Assembly: GCA_002413075.1 (NCBI GenBank)
Contig: DHWG01000068.1
Coordinates: 1-28,174, forward strand
DNA from: Desulfosporosinus sp. UBA5188
Lineage (GTDB): Bacteria > Bacillota > Desulfitobacteriia > Desulfitobacteriales > Desulfitobacteriaceae
DNA: 28,174 nucleotides
Direction: 5' to 3'
Shown here: positions 15,430 through 23,271 of the stretch, piece by piece
Layout: each line of letters starts with the position of its first letter
Position numbering within the stretch: position 1 is the stretch's first letter
Made by a program: the position numbers and the translations under genes
Notes under the pieces: model-generated
Databases searched by the model: none
What the model was told of the DNA's origin: nothing
What the model saw: the letters and a program-made list of their open reading frames with translations, nothing else

Positions 15430-15445
15430 GTTGATTCTTACAAAA
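15423..15445 (+). repeat. 23-bp direct repeat, copy 1
   Basis: Matches 16084-16106 at 21 of 23 positions; the shared core is GATTCTTACAAAA. Both copies lie upstream of very small genes. The function is unknown. Confidence 0.5.
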
Positions 15446-15703
15446 CCAAACTTGTGCGATTTCTTCATTCCTTTATACATTATATGCCAATACTATGAGG
15501 TCGTAAAGTCGAATTATTATAAGCAATTTAGCCTTAGTTGTTTTCTTTTCATTTCAGAGATGGGAAAGCAATTAACTCTGTCCAAAACTTACTAGGATTA
15601 TCTAAGCAGCTTTCGGAGAAATTAATATTGTTGGCTTATTGTTTTCACTTATAACTAGTGTCTCAGACCAACAAGCCATATAAAAAAAGGAGGAGGACTA
15701 ATT

Positions 15704-15847
15704 ATGGAAAAGTCCAATGGTGAGGTAACTAAACACACTCTTGCATCCAATGTCCTAATTAAGGTACCTAGTGTTAATAATGAAGAGGATTTGATCATCC
15801 AACCCAAATCACAAAATCATATTACCAAAGTTCATAGGGGGTATTAA
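15704..15847 (+). CDS. 47-aa small protein, first of a pair
   Basis: The ORF encodes MEKSNGEVTKHTLASNVL followed by a hydrophilic tail ending KVHRGY. It has an excellent ribosome site (AAGGAGGAGG, seven bases before the ATG). No Cys, no TM segment and no signal peptide. The N-terminus resembles the next ORF (KS-x2-E-[VL]-T-K-x-T), so the two may be paralogues. Its stop overlaps the next start (TAATG), which suggests coupled translation. I do not recognise a family. Candidates such as a small regulatory protein, a spore-associated peptide or a peptide precursor are guesses, and no modifying enzyme is nearby. Confidence 0.6.
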   Translation: MEKSNGEVTKHTLASNVLIKVPSVNNEEDLIIQPKSQNHITKVHRGY

Positions 15848-15990
15848 TGATGACTAAGTCCAAAACAGAGCTCACTAAAAAAACTGCTTCCATTGAAGCG
15901 AAAGATCCAAATGAGGCACCTCGTATTCCCAATGTTGGAGAAAAGATGTACCGACGTTCATCACCCGATGACTCTGCCAGAGTTGATTAG
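15847..15990 (+). CDS. 47-aa small protein, second of a pair
   Basis: The ORF starts at ATG 15847, inside the TAATG that ends the first small ORF, with GGGGG five bases upstream. It encodes MMTKSKTELTKKTASIEA, then a Pro/Asn-rich middle (DPNEAPRIPNVGEK) and a polar tail ending DSARVD. It has the same length as its neighbour and a similar N-terminal third, with no Cys or TM segment. A 14-16-bp hairpin follows. Coupled arrangement and good ribosome sites make expression believable; the function is unknown. Confidence 0.6.
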   Translation: MMTKSKTELTKKTASIEAKDPNEAPRIPNVGEKMYRRSSPDDSARVD

Positions 15991-16018
15991 TTGTTTCTGG
16001 TAAATTTGGAAGTGGCTA

Positions 16019-16051
16019 GCTCAAAATAGAAATTTAATTTCTATTTTGAGC
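16019..16051 (+). terminator. Hairpin after the small-ORF pair
   Basis: GCTCAAAATAGAAATT (16019-16034) is the exact complement of 16036-16051, giving about 14 bp of stem with a 5-base loop. There is no T tract, so it is a weak terminator or an mRNA 3'-end hairpin. Confidence 0.55.
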
Positions 16052-16083
16052 CGTCGCTTTTACTGATGAAAATTGCAGCGTTA

Positions 16084-16106
16084 CATTTTTGTCGATTCTT
16101 ACAAAA
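16084..16106 (+). repeat. 23-bp direct repeat, copy 2
   Basis: Second copy of the repeat at 15423-15445 (21 of 23 identical). It lies about 110 bases before the zinc-ribbon gene. Confidence 0.5.
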
Positions 16107-16112
16107 GAGTCA

Positions 16113-16141
16113 GTGACTATAAGTCTAAAATAATATATATT
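16113..16141 (+). promoter_or_regulatory. Possible promoter of the zinc-ribbon gene
   Basis: GTGACT (16113-16118), 17 bases, then TATATT (16136-16141). The region is AT-rich, so chance matches are likely. The leader that follows contains an inverted repeat (16154-16166 with 16183-16192). Confidence 0.3.
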
Positions 16142-16216
16142 TATATCATAATCGTAATGATGAAGTCTAATAATAATATATTACTTCATTACATACTGAG
16201 AGAGGAGAGGATTTAC

Positions 16217-16357
16217 ATGGAGAAATGTGAAGAATGTGGGGTTGAAGTTCCTAAGGACGATTTGTATGAGGCTCAAGGTTTAAAGGTTTGTGAGGATTGC
16301 AAAGTAAAGAGTGCCAGTGCATCATCTCCTTCCAAACCCTGCGGTGGAGAAAAATAG
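16217..16357 (+). CDS. 46-aa zinc-ribbon-like protein
   Basis: A tiny protein with two CxxC knuckles, C4-x2-C7 and C25-x2-C28, about 17 residues apart, which is the spacing of a treble-clef or rubredoxin-like zinc ribbon. A further Cys (C42) lies in a Ser/Pro-rich tail. The ATG at 16217 is preferred over the longer frame because AGAGGAGAGG lies six bases before it and the conserved-looking sequence starts there. The leader has a bulged inverted repeat. It may bind zinc or iron and act in regulation or as a metal chaperone; its gene converges on the hydrogenase operon. The exact family is not recognised. Confidence 0.75.
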   Translation: MEKCEECGVEVPKDDLYEAQGLKVCEDCKVKSASASSPSKPCGGEK

Positions 16358-16415
16358 GATATTGTTGAACAGAGGTCTCTTGTCGCACTTCCGTAGAGGA
16401 AGGTTAACAGGCGCC

Positions 16416-16458
16416 AAATGCGTGAAAGGACCAGTTCAACTGGTCCTTTCACGCATTT
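16416..16458. terminator. Perfect 21-bp inverted repeat between convergent genes
   Basis: AAATGCGTGAAAGGACCAGTT and its exact complement are separated by one base. As RNA this gives a 19-bp stem with a 5-base loop. It includes the stop codon of the [FeFe]-hydrogenase gene. There is no T tract on either side, so this is probably a bidirectional 3'-end barrier rather than a textbook terminator. Confidence 0.7.
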
Positions 16459-17807
16459 GAACTTCTAGCAAATTCATCCACTGCCCTCTCTGCCAAAGGA
16501 CGATTAATCAACGTTCGCGGTCCACCGACACATCCGCCTTCACAGGCCATACATTCCATAAAGCCAATTTCACCTTTCCTTGTATATTGCTCTAAGGTTT
16601 TCAGGCTATTGGCTATTCCTTCTATTCTGTAAACAGGCGGCGCTTTGTCTCCCATATAGTTTTGCAGGGCATTTGCAACGCCTCCAGCCTTGGCGAAAGA
16701 CCTTGCGAAAGAGCTTGGACCTTCCATTAAGAGAGTTGGTTCATTTAAGAGATTAATGCCGGTATGTTCAAACCAAACGATTAATTCTTCAAAAGTTATC
16801 ACAAAATCCACGCCAGATTCCACGCGCCGACCTTCTGCTTTCTTTGCTATGCATGGACCAATAAAGGTCACTTTAGCCTTAGGATCTTGACGCTTGATTA
16901 TGGTTGCCACTTGAACCATGGGTGAAGCCGTTGAAGAAATGTAGGGGATCAGATTGCTTTTATGTTGATGCACTGCAGCAACATATGCCGGGCAACACGA
17001 GCTAGTCATGAGCCTCTCGCCCTTATGAACTCTTTCTCCATATTCCACTGTTTCCAGAGCAATCGCCCTGTCAGCACCAATGGCAGCCTCCCAAACCTCA
17101 GCAAAGCCTAATTTCAGAAGGGCAGCTTTGACTTGGCCGGGTGCAACTTTACGACCAAATTGCCCAACGAATGCCGGAGCAAGGACAGCATGCACTGGAT
17201 ATTCTCCAGAGCGAATCGTGTGGTGCAAGGTAACGAGATCAGAGGCATCCACCACGGCCCCAAAGGGACAGTTTACAACACAAAACCCACAGCTCGTACA
17301 TTTTTCTTGATTGATACTTGCAACACGGTCCTCACCCACTGAAATGGCCTTTACTGGACAACTTTCCTCGCAAGGACGCCGCAGCTCTATAATGGCATGG
17401 AACGGGCATTTTTTAGCACAGAGTCCGCATTCAACGCACCGACTTTGGTCAATAAACGCATGGCCATTAAAAAACAGCATTGCTTTCTTGGAACAGTTTG
17501 AAGAACAGAATTGGCCTAGGCAATTCTGACATCCATCGGTCACAAGATACCGGTGCATTTCGCACCCATTACACGCTTCAGCTAGGACGCGGACCACCGG
17601 GCCTTTTTTAGGCTCAAAAATTAGTTTGAGTCTTTCTTCAACGATGGCCCGTTCTTTATGAATACAACACCGATAGCGTGCTGCACCATCTAAAATAATT
17701 TCTTTGGAAAGTCTAGCGCAATCTGCTGAACCAGGTTCATTGGCACTCGACTGCAAAGCTGAACACAAGACATGGCGACGAATTTTCATGATCTCCGAGT
17801 CCGGCAT
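16449..17807 (-). CDS. [FeFe]-hydrogenase-like protein (group B-like)
   Basis: A 452-aa iron-sulfur protein. An unusual Cys-rich N-terminus (C79, C82, C93, C96, C101, C105) precedes a ferredoxin-type stretch: CVECGLCAKKCP (124-135), a lone CEESCP (146-151) and CTSCGFCVVNCP (170-181). The H-cluster domain follows with L1 TSSCCPAY (C271, C272), L2 GPCIAKKAE (C319) and L3 MACEGGC (C422, C426). All expected H-cluster cysteines are present; L2 has Gly where the classic enzymes have Met (MPC). It should interconvert protons and hydrogen, or sense hydrogen, in the cytoplasm. The start is ATG at 17807 after GAGGAGGGA. It follows hypF by 17 bases as the last gene of the operon. HydEFG are not in the window. 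Confidence 0.85.
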   Translation of the reverse strand: MPDSEIMKIRRHVLCSALQSSANEPGSADCARLSKEIILDGAARYRCCIHKERAIVEERLKLIFEPKKGPVVRVLAEACNGCEMHRYLVTDGCQNCLGQFCSSNCSKKAMLFFNGHAFIDQSRCVECGLCAKKCPFHAIIELRRPCEESCPVKAISVGEDRVASINQEKCTSCGFCVVNCPFGAVVDASDLVTLHHTIRSGEYPVHAVLAPAFVGQFGRKVAPGQVKAALLKLGFAEVWEAAIGADRAIALETVEYGERVHKGERLMTSSCCPAYVAAVHQHKSNLIPYISSTASPMVQVATIIKRQDPKAKVTFIGPCIAKKAEGRRVESGVDFVITFEELIVWFEHTGINLLNEPTLLMEGPSSFARSFAKAGGVANALQNYMGDKAPPVYRIEGIANSLKTLEQYTRKGEIGFMECMACEGGCVGGPRTLINRPLAERAVDEFARSSNA

Positions 17808-17824
17808 AAAACCCACTCCCTCCT

Positions 17825-20125
17825 CTACTCATCACGGATAAATTGGTTAACACCCACTGTAGAGTTTCCGATGATTGCATTTGCAATCAATATTTGGCCA
17901 ATGGCCACACCACCGTCATTAGAAGGTAAGTGGGTATGAGTATAAACGTTAAACCCTTCCGTCTCCAGATTATGAGATATTTTAGTAAGTAAATAGGTAT
18001 TTTGAAAAACACCGCCGCTCAAGGCAACCTCATTAATCCCTGTGTCTTCTCTAAGGTAAGTACATAGTCTTACGCTCAAAGCCACAACACTATTTTGGAA
18101 TTTAGCTGCCATGATTTTAATAGCTACCCCATTTAGTTTATCTTGGAGAACTTCTCTGAGCATTTCATAAGGTTCTATGATATACATATCCTGTTGTTTA
18201 ATAATGGTATAGGAATAAGCGTCTTGAATATCAGGGTCCGATATTGCTTCAAGTTCAATGGCCGCCTGGCCTTCATAGGTCACTTGATCAGTCTTTCCAA
18301 TAATACTGGAGACTGCATCAAAAAGTCTTCCCATACTTGAAGTTTGAGGACAATTGACCTTAGAATCGATCATACCAATGAGCTTTTCGGCATCTTTACC
18401 ATATCGTTCAAATAACTGACCACAAGCTTCTCTATTCGTTCCCGAGGCTTTATATAGATAAGCGACCCCCATTCTCCAAGGTTCTTTAATGGCCTTTTCT
18501 CCTCCGGGCATTTCAATATAATCAAGGTGTCCTACTCTGGTGAATTCGAATCGATCACAGACCATGAATTCCCCACCCCAAATCTTGCCGTCAGTCCCAT
18601 AGCCCGTTCCGTCAAAACAAACGCCCAGAACTTTATGTTCTAGGTTATTTTCGAACATGCAGCTAACAAGGTGGGCATGATGATGCTGAACGGCTAGTTT
18701 TGGCAAATGATAGTCTAACGCGTACTTCGTTGACAGATATCCCGGATGCATATCGTGAGCAATAAATTTAGGGGAAAAGGAAAATACCTTTTTAAAATGC
18801 TCGATATTGTTCTTATAATGCTCAAAGGTCTCTAGATTCTCTAAGTCACCATTGAACTGGCTCAGAAATAGAAATCCCTCTTTACTAATACAAAACGTGT
18901 TTTTCATATTGGGACCGCAGGCTAAAATATCCCTCATATTTAAGGCCCTAAAGGGTTCTGGGGCAAAGCCTCTTGCCCTTCTTATGATCGTTTGTTTCTC
19001 CTCCATGACCCTTATCACGGAATCATCAATCGGTAGATATATTTCCCGGTTATGTATTAAGAAGTAATCCACAATGCCTGATAAGCTACTTCTAGCGCCA
19101 GAATCTAGATGCTCAATCGGAAGTCCGTTCACATTGGCACTCGTCATAATCAGAACTTCGATCTTATCTGAAAATAATAAGCTGTGAAGCGGCGTGTAGG
19201 GTAGCATAGCTCCGAGAGTTTTCTGATGAGGAGCAATCGTTTGTGGTAAATCATCGTCAATCTTTTGATCTAAGATAACGATCGGCTTACGGATTCCAGT
19301 GAGCAATTCTTCCTCAAGTGTCGTTACTTTACAATGTTTTTTAATAACTTCGACACTTTTCATCATAACCGCTAGGGGTTTAAACGGTCTTCTTTTCCTA
19401 GTCCTTAAGAGTTGGATGGCCGTTTCATTCCATCCATCACAGGTCAGGTGGTAGCCGCCTAAACCTTTTATAGCAAATAGTTTCCCTTCAGCAAGCTTGT
19501 TTTGAGCAAAACTAATAGGATTCTCTATCTGTAATTTATTACCTTTATTATCTTCAACCCATAGCTCTGGGCCACAGGCTTGACACGCATTGGGTTGGGC
19601 ATGGAATCTTCTGTTTGTAGGATCTGAATATTCTCTTCCACATTCCTCGCACATTTCAAACTCATTCATGGTGGTTTTGTTTCGGTCATAAGGAAGTGCT
19701 TTGATGATAGAAAACCTTGGCCCACAATTTGTACAATTGGTAAAAGCATAACCACTTCGCCTATTTGTTTTTCTCTTAATGTCTTCCTCACAATCCTTAC
19801 AAATAGCTATATCAGGCGATATTAAGGTGATCTTATCCAATGTTTTTATGCTTTTTTTGATTTCAAAGATTACATAATTAATACTAGGTTTTTCTATGCG
19901 TGATATTTTTTCTACGCGTGCAAGTGGGGGTGGATTATGTTCTATTCTTTGCAAGAATTTGTCGATCGTCTTTTTAGGACCCTCAATATCAATGTGAACC
20001 CCTTCAGAATTATTATTGACGTAGCCTTTTAAATCAAAGGACTTCGCTAGATTATAGACAAAAGGGCGAAATCCTACACCTTGGACAATCCCTTCAACCA
20101 CAATGAAATATCTCTTTATCGTCAA
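17825..20125 (-). CDS. hypF: Carbamoyltransferase HypF
   Basis: A 766-aa maturation factor that turns carbamoyl phosphate into a carbamoyl-adenylate and passes it to HypE, the first steps in making the cyanide ligands of [NiFe] hydrogenase. Domains in order: acylphosphatase (VEGIVQGVGFRPFVY, residues 9-23), two zinc fingers (CxxC pairs from about residue 109, CKDC/CTNC and CEEC/CQAC), a YrdC-like domain (about 200-380) and a Kae1-like domain with HHHAH and CFDGTGYGTDG. Full length for the family. The start is TTG at 20125 after AAGGCGG. It is separated from hypE by 89 bases holding a hairpin. Confidence 0.97.
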   Translation of the reverse strand: MTIKRYFIVVEGIVQGVGFRPFVYNLAKSFDLKGYVNNNSEGVHIDIEGPKKTIDKFLQRIEHNPPPLARVEKISRIEKPSINYVIFEIKKSIKTLDKITLISPDIAICKDCEEDIKRKTNRRSGYAFTNCTNCGPRFSIIKALPYDRNKTTMNEFEMCEECGREYSDPTNRRFHAQPNACQACGPELWVEDNKGNKLQIENPISFAQNKLAEGKLFAIKGLGGYHLTCDGWNETAIQLLRTRKRRPFKPLAVMMKSVEVIKKHCKVTTLEEELLTGIRKPIVILDQKIDDDLPQTIAPHQKTLGAMLPYTPLHSLLFSDKIEVLIMTSANVNGLPIEHLDSGARSSLSGIVDYFLIHNREIYLPIDDSVIRVMEEKQTIIRRARGFAPEPFRALNMRDILACGPNMKNTFCISKEGFLFLSQFNGDLENLETFEHYKNNIEHFKKVFSFSPKFIAHDMHPGYLSTKYALDYHLPKLAVQHHHAHLVSCMFENNLEHKVLGVCFDGTGYGTDGKIWGGEFMVCDRFEFTRVGHLDYIEMPGGEKAIKEPWRMGVAYLYKASGTNREACGQLFERYGKDAEKLIGMIDSKVNCPQTSSMGRLFDAVSSIIGKTDQVTYEGQAAIELEAISDPDIQDAYSYTIIKQQDMYIIEPYEMLREVLQDKLNGVAIKIMAAKFQNSVVALSVRLCTYLREDTGINEVALSGGVFQNTYLLTKISHNLETEGFNVYTHTHLPSNDGGVAIGQILIANAIIGNSTVGVNQFIRDE

Positions 20126-20174
20126 ACTACACCGCCTTCTTTAGATATACCTACGCATCATCCTGTTAGATCGA

Positions 20175-20206
20175 AAGCCCTCAGCCTAAAACAAGGCGGA
20201 GGGCTT
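20175..20206 (-). other. Hairpin between hypE and hypF
   Basis: AAGCCCTC and GCCT pair with AGGC and GAGGGCTT across a short loop, with one internal mismatch. There is no T tract downstream on the minus strand, so processing or partial attenuation is more likely than termination. Confidence 0.55.
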
Positions 20207-20214
20207 ATGAAGGT

Positions 20215-21219
20215 CTAGCATATCCTAGGAAGTAGAATTCCCGAAGGCATATCCACCAGTCTCTTTCCTCCAACCACGGTGTTCATATAGACTCTATGAC
20301 CCAATTCTTCAGTGACTCTACCGATGATTGCGGCATTCGCACCTAAGGGGTGTGTTCTCATGGCACTAAGTACCTGGTTCGCCTGGGCTTCTGGCACTAA
20401 GGCACAGAGCTTCCCTTCATTGGCGATGTATAAGGGATCTAGCCCCAACATTTCTGCGGCACCTTTTACTTCTTCTTTTATCGGAATGAGAATTTCCTCT
20501 AGGGCTATGGTGACATCGCTAAAATCACTGATTTCATTAAGGACTGCAGCGACTCCCCCTCTTGTTGCATCTCGGATCACGTGAATTCCGTTGTAGGCCT
20601 CTAACATGCAATCGACTAAGGTATTTAAGCAAGCACAATCACTGGTTAAATCACCCTCGAAACCGAGGTTGTTTCTTTCGCACAATATCGTCATACCGTG
20701 GTCTCCTAAGGTACCATTGACTATGACTACATCTCCGGGCAAGGCATTGGCACAATTTATATTGACATTCTTATAAATTTCTCCAATTCCTGAGGTATTG
20801 ATATATAGTCCATCAGCGTTGCCCTTCTCGACAACCTTTGTATCTCCGGCCACAATTTTTACGCCAGATTTCTTCGCCTCTTCTGCCATGCTCTGAACTA
20901 TAATCTCTAAGTTAGCCATCGAAAATCCCTCTTCAATAATGAAGGCGCTGGTTAAATAAAGTGGCTTTGCTCCGCTTACGGATAGATCATTAACCGTTCC
21001 GCAAACAGCGAGTTTACCAATATTTCCGCCCGCAAAGAAAATAGGATTGACGACAAAAGAATCTGTGGTAAACGCTAATTTCTTAAAGTCTATATTTATT
21101 TGAGCGGCATCGTTCATCTGGTTTAAGATATCATTACTAAAGTATTTAAAAAACAAATCATTTATTAGTTGGTTGGTTTGGGTACCGCCACTTCCGTGGC
21201 TAAGCATTATGGTATTCAT
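20215..21219 (-). CDS. hypE: Hydrogenase maturation factor HypE
   Basis: A 334-aa PurM-like ATP-binding enzyme. It receives the carbamoyl group from HypF on its C-terminal Cys, dehydrates it to a thiocyanate and hands cyanide to the HypCD iron complex. N-terminal SHGSGG (7-12), TTDSFVV (51-57) and GTVNDLSVSGA are typical. The protein ends exactly in PRIC, so the functional C-terminal Cys is intact. The start is ATG at 21219, 15 bases after hypD. Neighbours on both sides are hyp genes in the same direction. Confidence 0.97.
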   Translation of the reverse strand: MNTIMLSHGSGGTQTNQLINDLFFKYFSNDILNQMNDAAQINIDFKKLAFTTDSFVVNPIFFAGGNIGKLAVCGTVNDLSVSGAKPLYLTSAFIIEEGFSMANLEIIVQSMAEEAKKSGVKIVAGDTKVVEKGNADGLYINTSGIGEIYKNVNINCANALPGDVVIVNGTLGDHGMTILCERNNLGFEGDLTSDCACLNTLVDCMLEAYNGIHVIRDATRGGVAAVLNEISDFSDVTIALEEILIPIKEEVKGAAEMLGLDPLYIANEGKLCALVPEAQANQVLSAMRTHPLGANAAIIGRVTEELGHRVYMNTVVGGKRLVDMPSGILLPRIC

Positions 21220-21234
21220 TTTACGCCTCCATCT

Positions 21235-22323
21235 TTACAGTTCTTTGTAATATCGAAAATAAGCTGCACAAGTGCCTTCGGACGAGACCATGCAAGATCC
21301 CACTGGATTTTCAGGCGTACAAAGTTTTTTAAAAAGGGGACATTGCGTTGGCTTTATTTTACCTTTCAGTATCTCGCCACATCGACATCCCGAACCGCCA
21401 TCATACGCTTCATAAGATATTCCGAAATGCTTAATTGCATCAAATTCTTCGAACTCACGATTAAACTCTAACCCACTTTTGGGAACCTTGCCGATTCCTC
21501 GCCAATTAGAGTCAACTAGATTAAAGGCTTCGTCCATGTACTGTCTAGCTTTAGGATTCCCGTCAGTTCTTACAATTCTTTTATAGTCATTAGAAATCCT
21601 AGGGTCTTTTTGGCTGATTAAACTGACTAAGGTCACTAACCCTTGAAGTATGTCTACGGGTTCAAAACCAGTCACTACTCCAGGAATCATGAAATTTTTG
21701 CTTAGAAATTGGAAGGGTTCCGTTCCAATAATAGCGCAAACATTCCCCGGCAATAGAAAACCGTCCAAGTTCAAATCAGGATCATTAACGAGCGCTTCCA
21801 TTACAGGAGGTACAATTTTATGGGCTGTAAAGAAAAACAAATTACTTAAGCCTTTTTTTCTAGCCTCAATCGCTGTTACTGCCGTCATTGGGGCCGTCGT
21901 TTCAAAGCCCACTGCCAAAAAAATGATTTGTTTTGACGGATTCTCTTGTGCAATAATCAGACAGTCCATAGGGGAATAGACTATTCTAATATCTGCACCT
22001 TCAGCTTTTTTCTTAAGTAGAGAGCCTTTTCTACCGGGAATCTTCATCATATCTCCAAAACTTGCCATAATGACATCCTTGCGACTTGAAAGTTCTAGGG
22101 CTGTATCGATATAGCTCTGAGGCGTAACGCAAACAGGACAGCCTGGTCCCGATATTAAATTCACATTGGGAGGGAGGATGTCTCTTATGCCATACCTAAA
22201 GATTGCCATAGTATGTGAGCCGCAAACTTCCATAATATTAATCTTATTACAGGTGATAGATTTCAAGTTCTCTACAAGTAGCTTGGAATACTCGTTCGAT
22301 CTAAATTCATCGACGAATTTCAC
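21235..22323 (-). CDS. hypD: Hydrogenase maturation factor HypD
   Basis: A 362-aa iron-sulfur protein that, with HypC, holds the iron while CO and CN ligands are added. Signature motifs are present: MEVCGSHT (32-39), GPGCPVC (about 60-66) and the [4Fe-4S] C-terminal region, with GCRCGE, QCPLF and TCAAYFRY. Length matches the family. The ATG at 22323 overlaps the end of hypC by 17 bases, so translation of the HypC-HypD partners is coupled. Confidence 0.97.
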   Translation of the reverse strand: MKFVDEFRSNEYSKLLVENLKSITCNKINIMEVCGSHTMAIFRYGIRDILPPNVNLISGPGCPVCVTPQSYIDTALELSSRKDVIMASFGDMMKIPGRKGSLLKKKAEGADIRIVYSPMDCLIIAQENPSKQIIFLAVGFETTAPMTAVTAIEARKKGLSNLFFFTAHKIVPPVMEALVNDPDLNLDGFLLPGNVCAIIGTEPFQFLSKNFMIPGVVTGFEPVDILQGLVTLVSLISQKDPRISNDYKRIVRTDGNPKARQYMDEAFNLVDSNWRGIGKVPKSGLEFNREFEEFDAIKHFGISYEAYDGGSGCRCGEILKGKIKPTQCPLFKKLCTPENPVGSCMVSSEGTCAAYFRYYKEL

Positions 22324-22534
22324 ATTCCGCCAACTCCTTCAGTATATCAAGGGTTATTTTTGCCTCTACTTCATCAATCTCGGAAATAGCACACCCTGCA
22401 TGCACCAGTACATAGTCATCCACCGATACGTCGGGTGTCAGATGCAAGAAGACACTTCTTTTGAGGTTTCCAACTTCTATAATTCCCATATCCCCGTCAA
22501 TACTCAACACTCTTCCTGGAACGGCTAGACACAT
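22307..22534 (-). CDS. hypC: Hydrogenase maturation chaperone HypC
   Basis: A 75-aa HypC/HupF chaperone. It begins MCLAVPG with the essential Cys2 that carries iron from HypD to the large subunit, and contains the usual DDYVLVHAGCAIS beta-barrel segment. The ATG at 22534 is chosen because AAAGGAGAG lies just upstream and the invariant MC start results; the longer frame would bury Cys2. One base separates it from the tatC2 stop. The end overlaps hypD. Confidence 0.96.
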   Translation of the reverse strand: MCLAVPGRVLSIDGDMGIIEVGNLKRSVFLHLTPDVSVDDYVLVHAGCAISEIDEVEAKITLDILKELAECEIRR

Positions 22535-22535
22535 A

Positions 22536-23258
22536 CTACTCTCTCCTTTTTTTGCGCTCATTAAAGTAAATTATCCAGATTGAGGCTTCATAAAATATTA
22601 AAATAGGCGCTGCCGCCGTGGCAAAGGTCAATAAACCTGCGGAGGGAAGAAACACTCCTTCAATCATAAAAGCCCCGATAATCACGTATTTTCTGTATAT
22701 TCTGAGACGTTTGGAATCAATAAGGGACGTCTTACTCAGCACAATTAATAGGTAGGGAAATAGAAAGATAACACCCGTAAACAGGCAGAATATCCCTATG
22801 AAATTAAAGTATAGGATACCACTGAGTGCTGGCTTCAAATAACTGTTACCATAAGCTATAAGAAATCCTAGCGAATAAGGTAAGACCAGGATAAATCCAA
22901 AGACAACACCGATCGAAAATAAACCTGAGATAATCACTACATTTTTAGTTAAGAACGATTGCTCTCCTTTTTTAAGTCCTGGTCTCAGGAAAGCTAAAAT
23001 TTGATAGATTGTAATAGGACTCGTAACGATTAAACCTGCAATCAAAGACACTTCGAGTCTTGATACAAAACCATCGGTTAATTTAAAGAACACAAGATTC
23101 ATAGGGAACTTTGCTATAGGGATCATCAGTATATCGATTAAAACATGAACTTGATTGTATATAAGGATGGTCATAGATAGGATACCAACCAGTGAGATGA
23201 TGATTCTTTTTCTTAGTTCATGTAAGTGATCGACCACAGACATTTCTGTGGTTTCCAA
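22536..23258 (-). CDS. tatC: TatC-family protein, copy 2 (signal-peptide-site type)
   Basis: About 240 aa with six TM helices. It keeps the N-terminal HLHELRKR (E14, equivalent to E. coli E15) and SPITIYQILAFLRPGLKKGE, with F90 and E99 matching E. coli F94 and E103, the pair that contacts the signal peptide. It lacks the two conserved acidic residues of the second half: FELP/FEVP reads FLFP (L166 for E170), and G208 takes the place of D211; Y126 is Phe. The start is ambiguous: TTG at 23258 has AGAGGTG six bases upstream and just clears the tatC1 stop; ATG at 23279 or 23243 are alternatives. It is adjacent to hypC. Confidence 0.88.
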   Translation of the reverse strand: METTEMSVVDHLHELRKRIIISLVGILSMTILIYNQVHVLIDILMIPIAKFPMNLVFFKLTDGFVSRLEVSLIAGLIVTSPITIYQILAFLRPGLKKGEQSFLTKNVVIISGLFSIGVVFGFILVLPYSLGFLIAYGNSYLKPALSGILYFNFIGIFCLFTGVIFLFPYLLIVLSKTSLIDSKRLRIYRKYVIIGAFMIEGVFLPSAGLLTFATAAAPILIFYEASIWIIYFNERKKRRE

Positions 23259-23271
23259 ACGTTTCACCTCT

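Larger units (their letters stand above)
15320..15703. other. Gene-free stretch before the 47-aa ORFs
   Basis: No credible gene is seen. A reading frame at 15410-15595 has no ribosome site and an unlikely composition. The stretch holds a two-part hairpin (15386-15429), one copy of a 23-base repeat (15423-15445) and a possible promoter before the first small ORF: TTGTTG, 16 bases, then TATAAC near 15630-15660. Confidence 0.5.

Noticed and set aside
15410..15595. 61-codon plus-strand reading frame
   Set aside because: No ribosome binding site, begins inside a hairpin, unusual composition (many Cys, Phe and Tyr) and no recognisable domain.
16073..16216. N-terminal extension of the zinc-ribbon frame
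   Set aside because: Low-complexity AT-rich translation; the good ribosome site lies just before the ATG at 16217.
15386..16458. CRISPR-like array from the many short repeats and hairpins
   Set aside because: No regular repeat-spacer pattern; the repeats differ from each other and occur at most twice.
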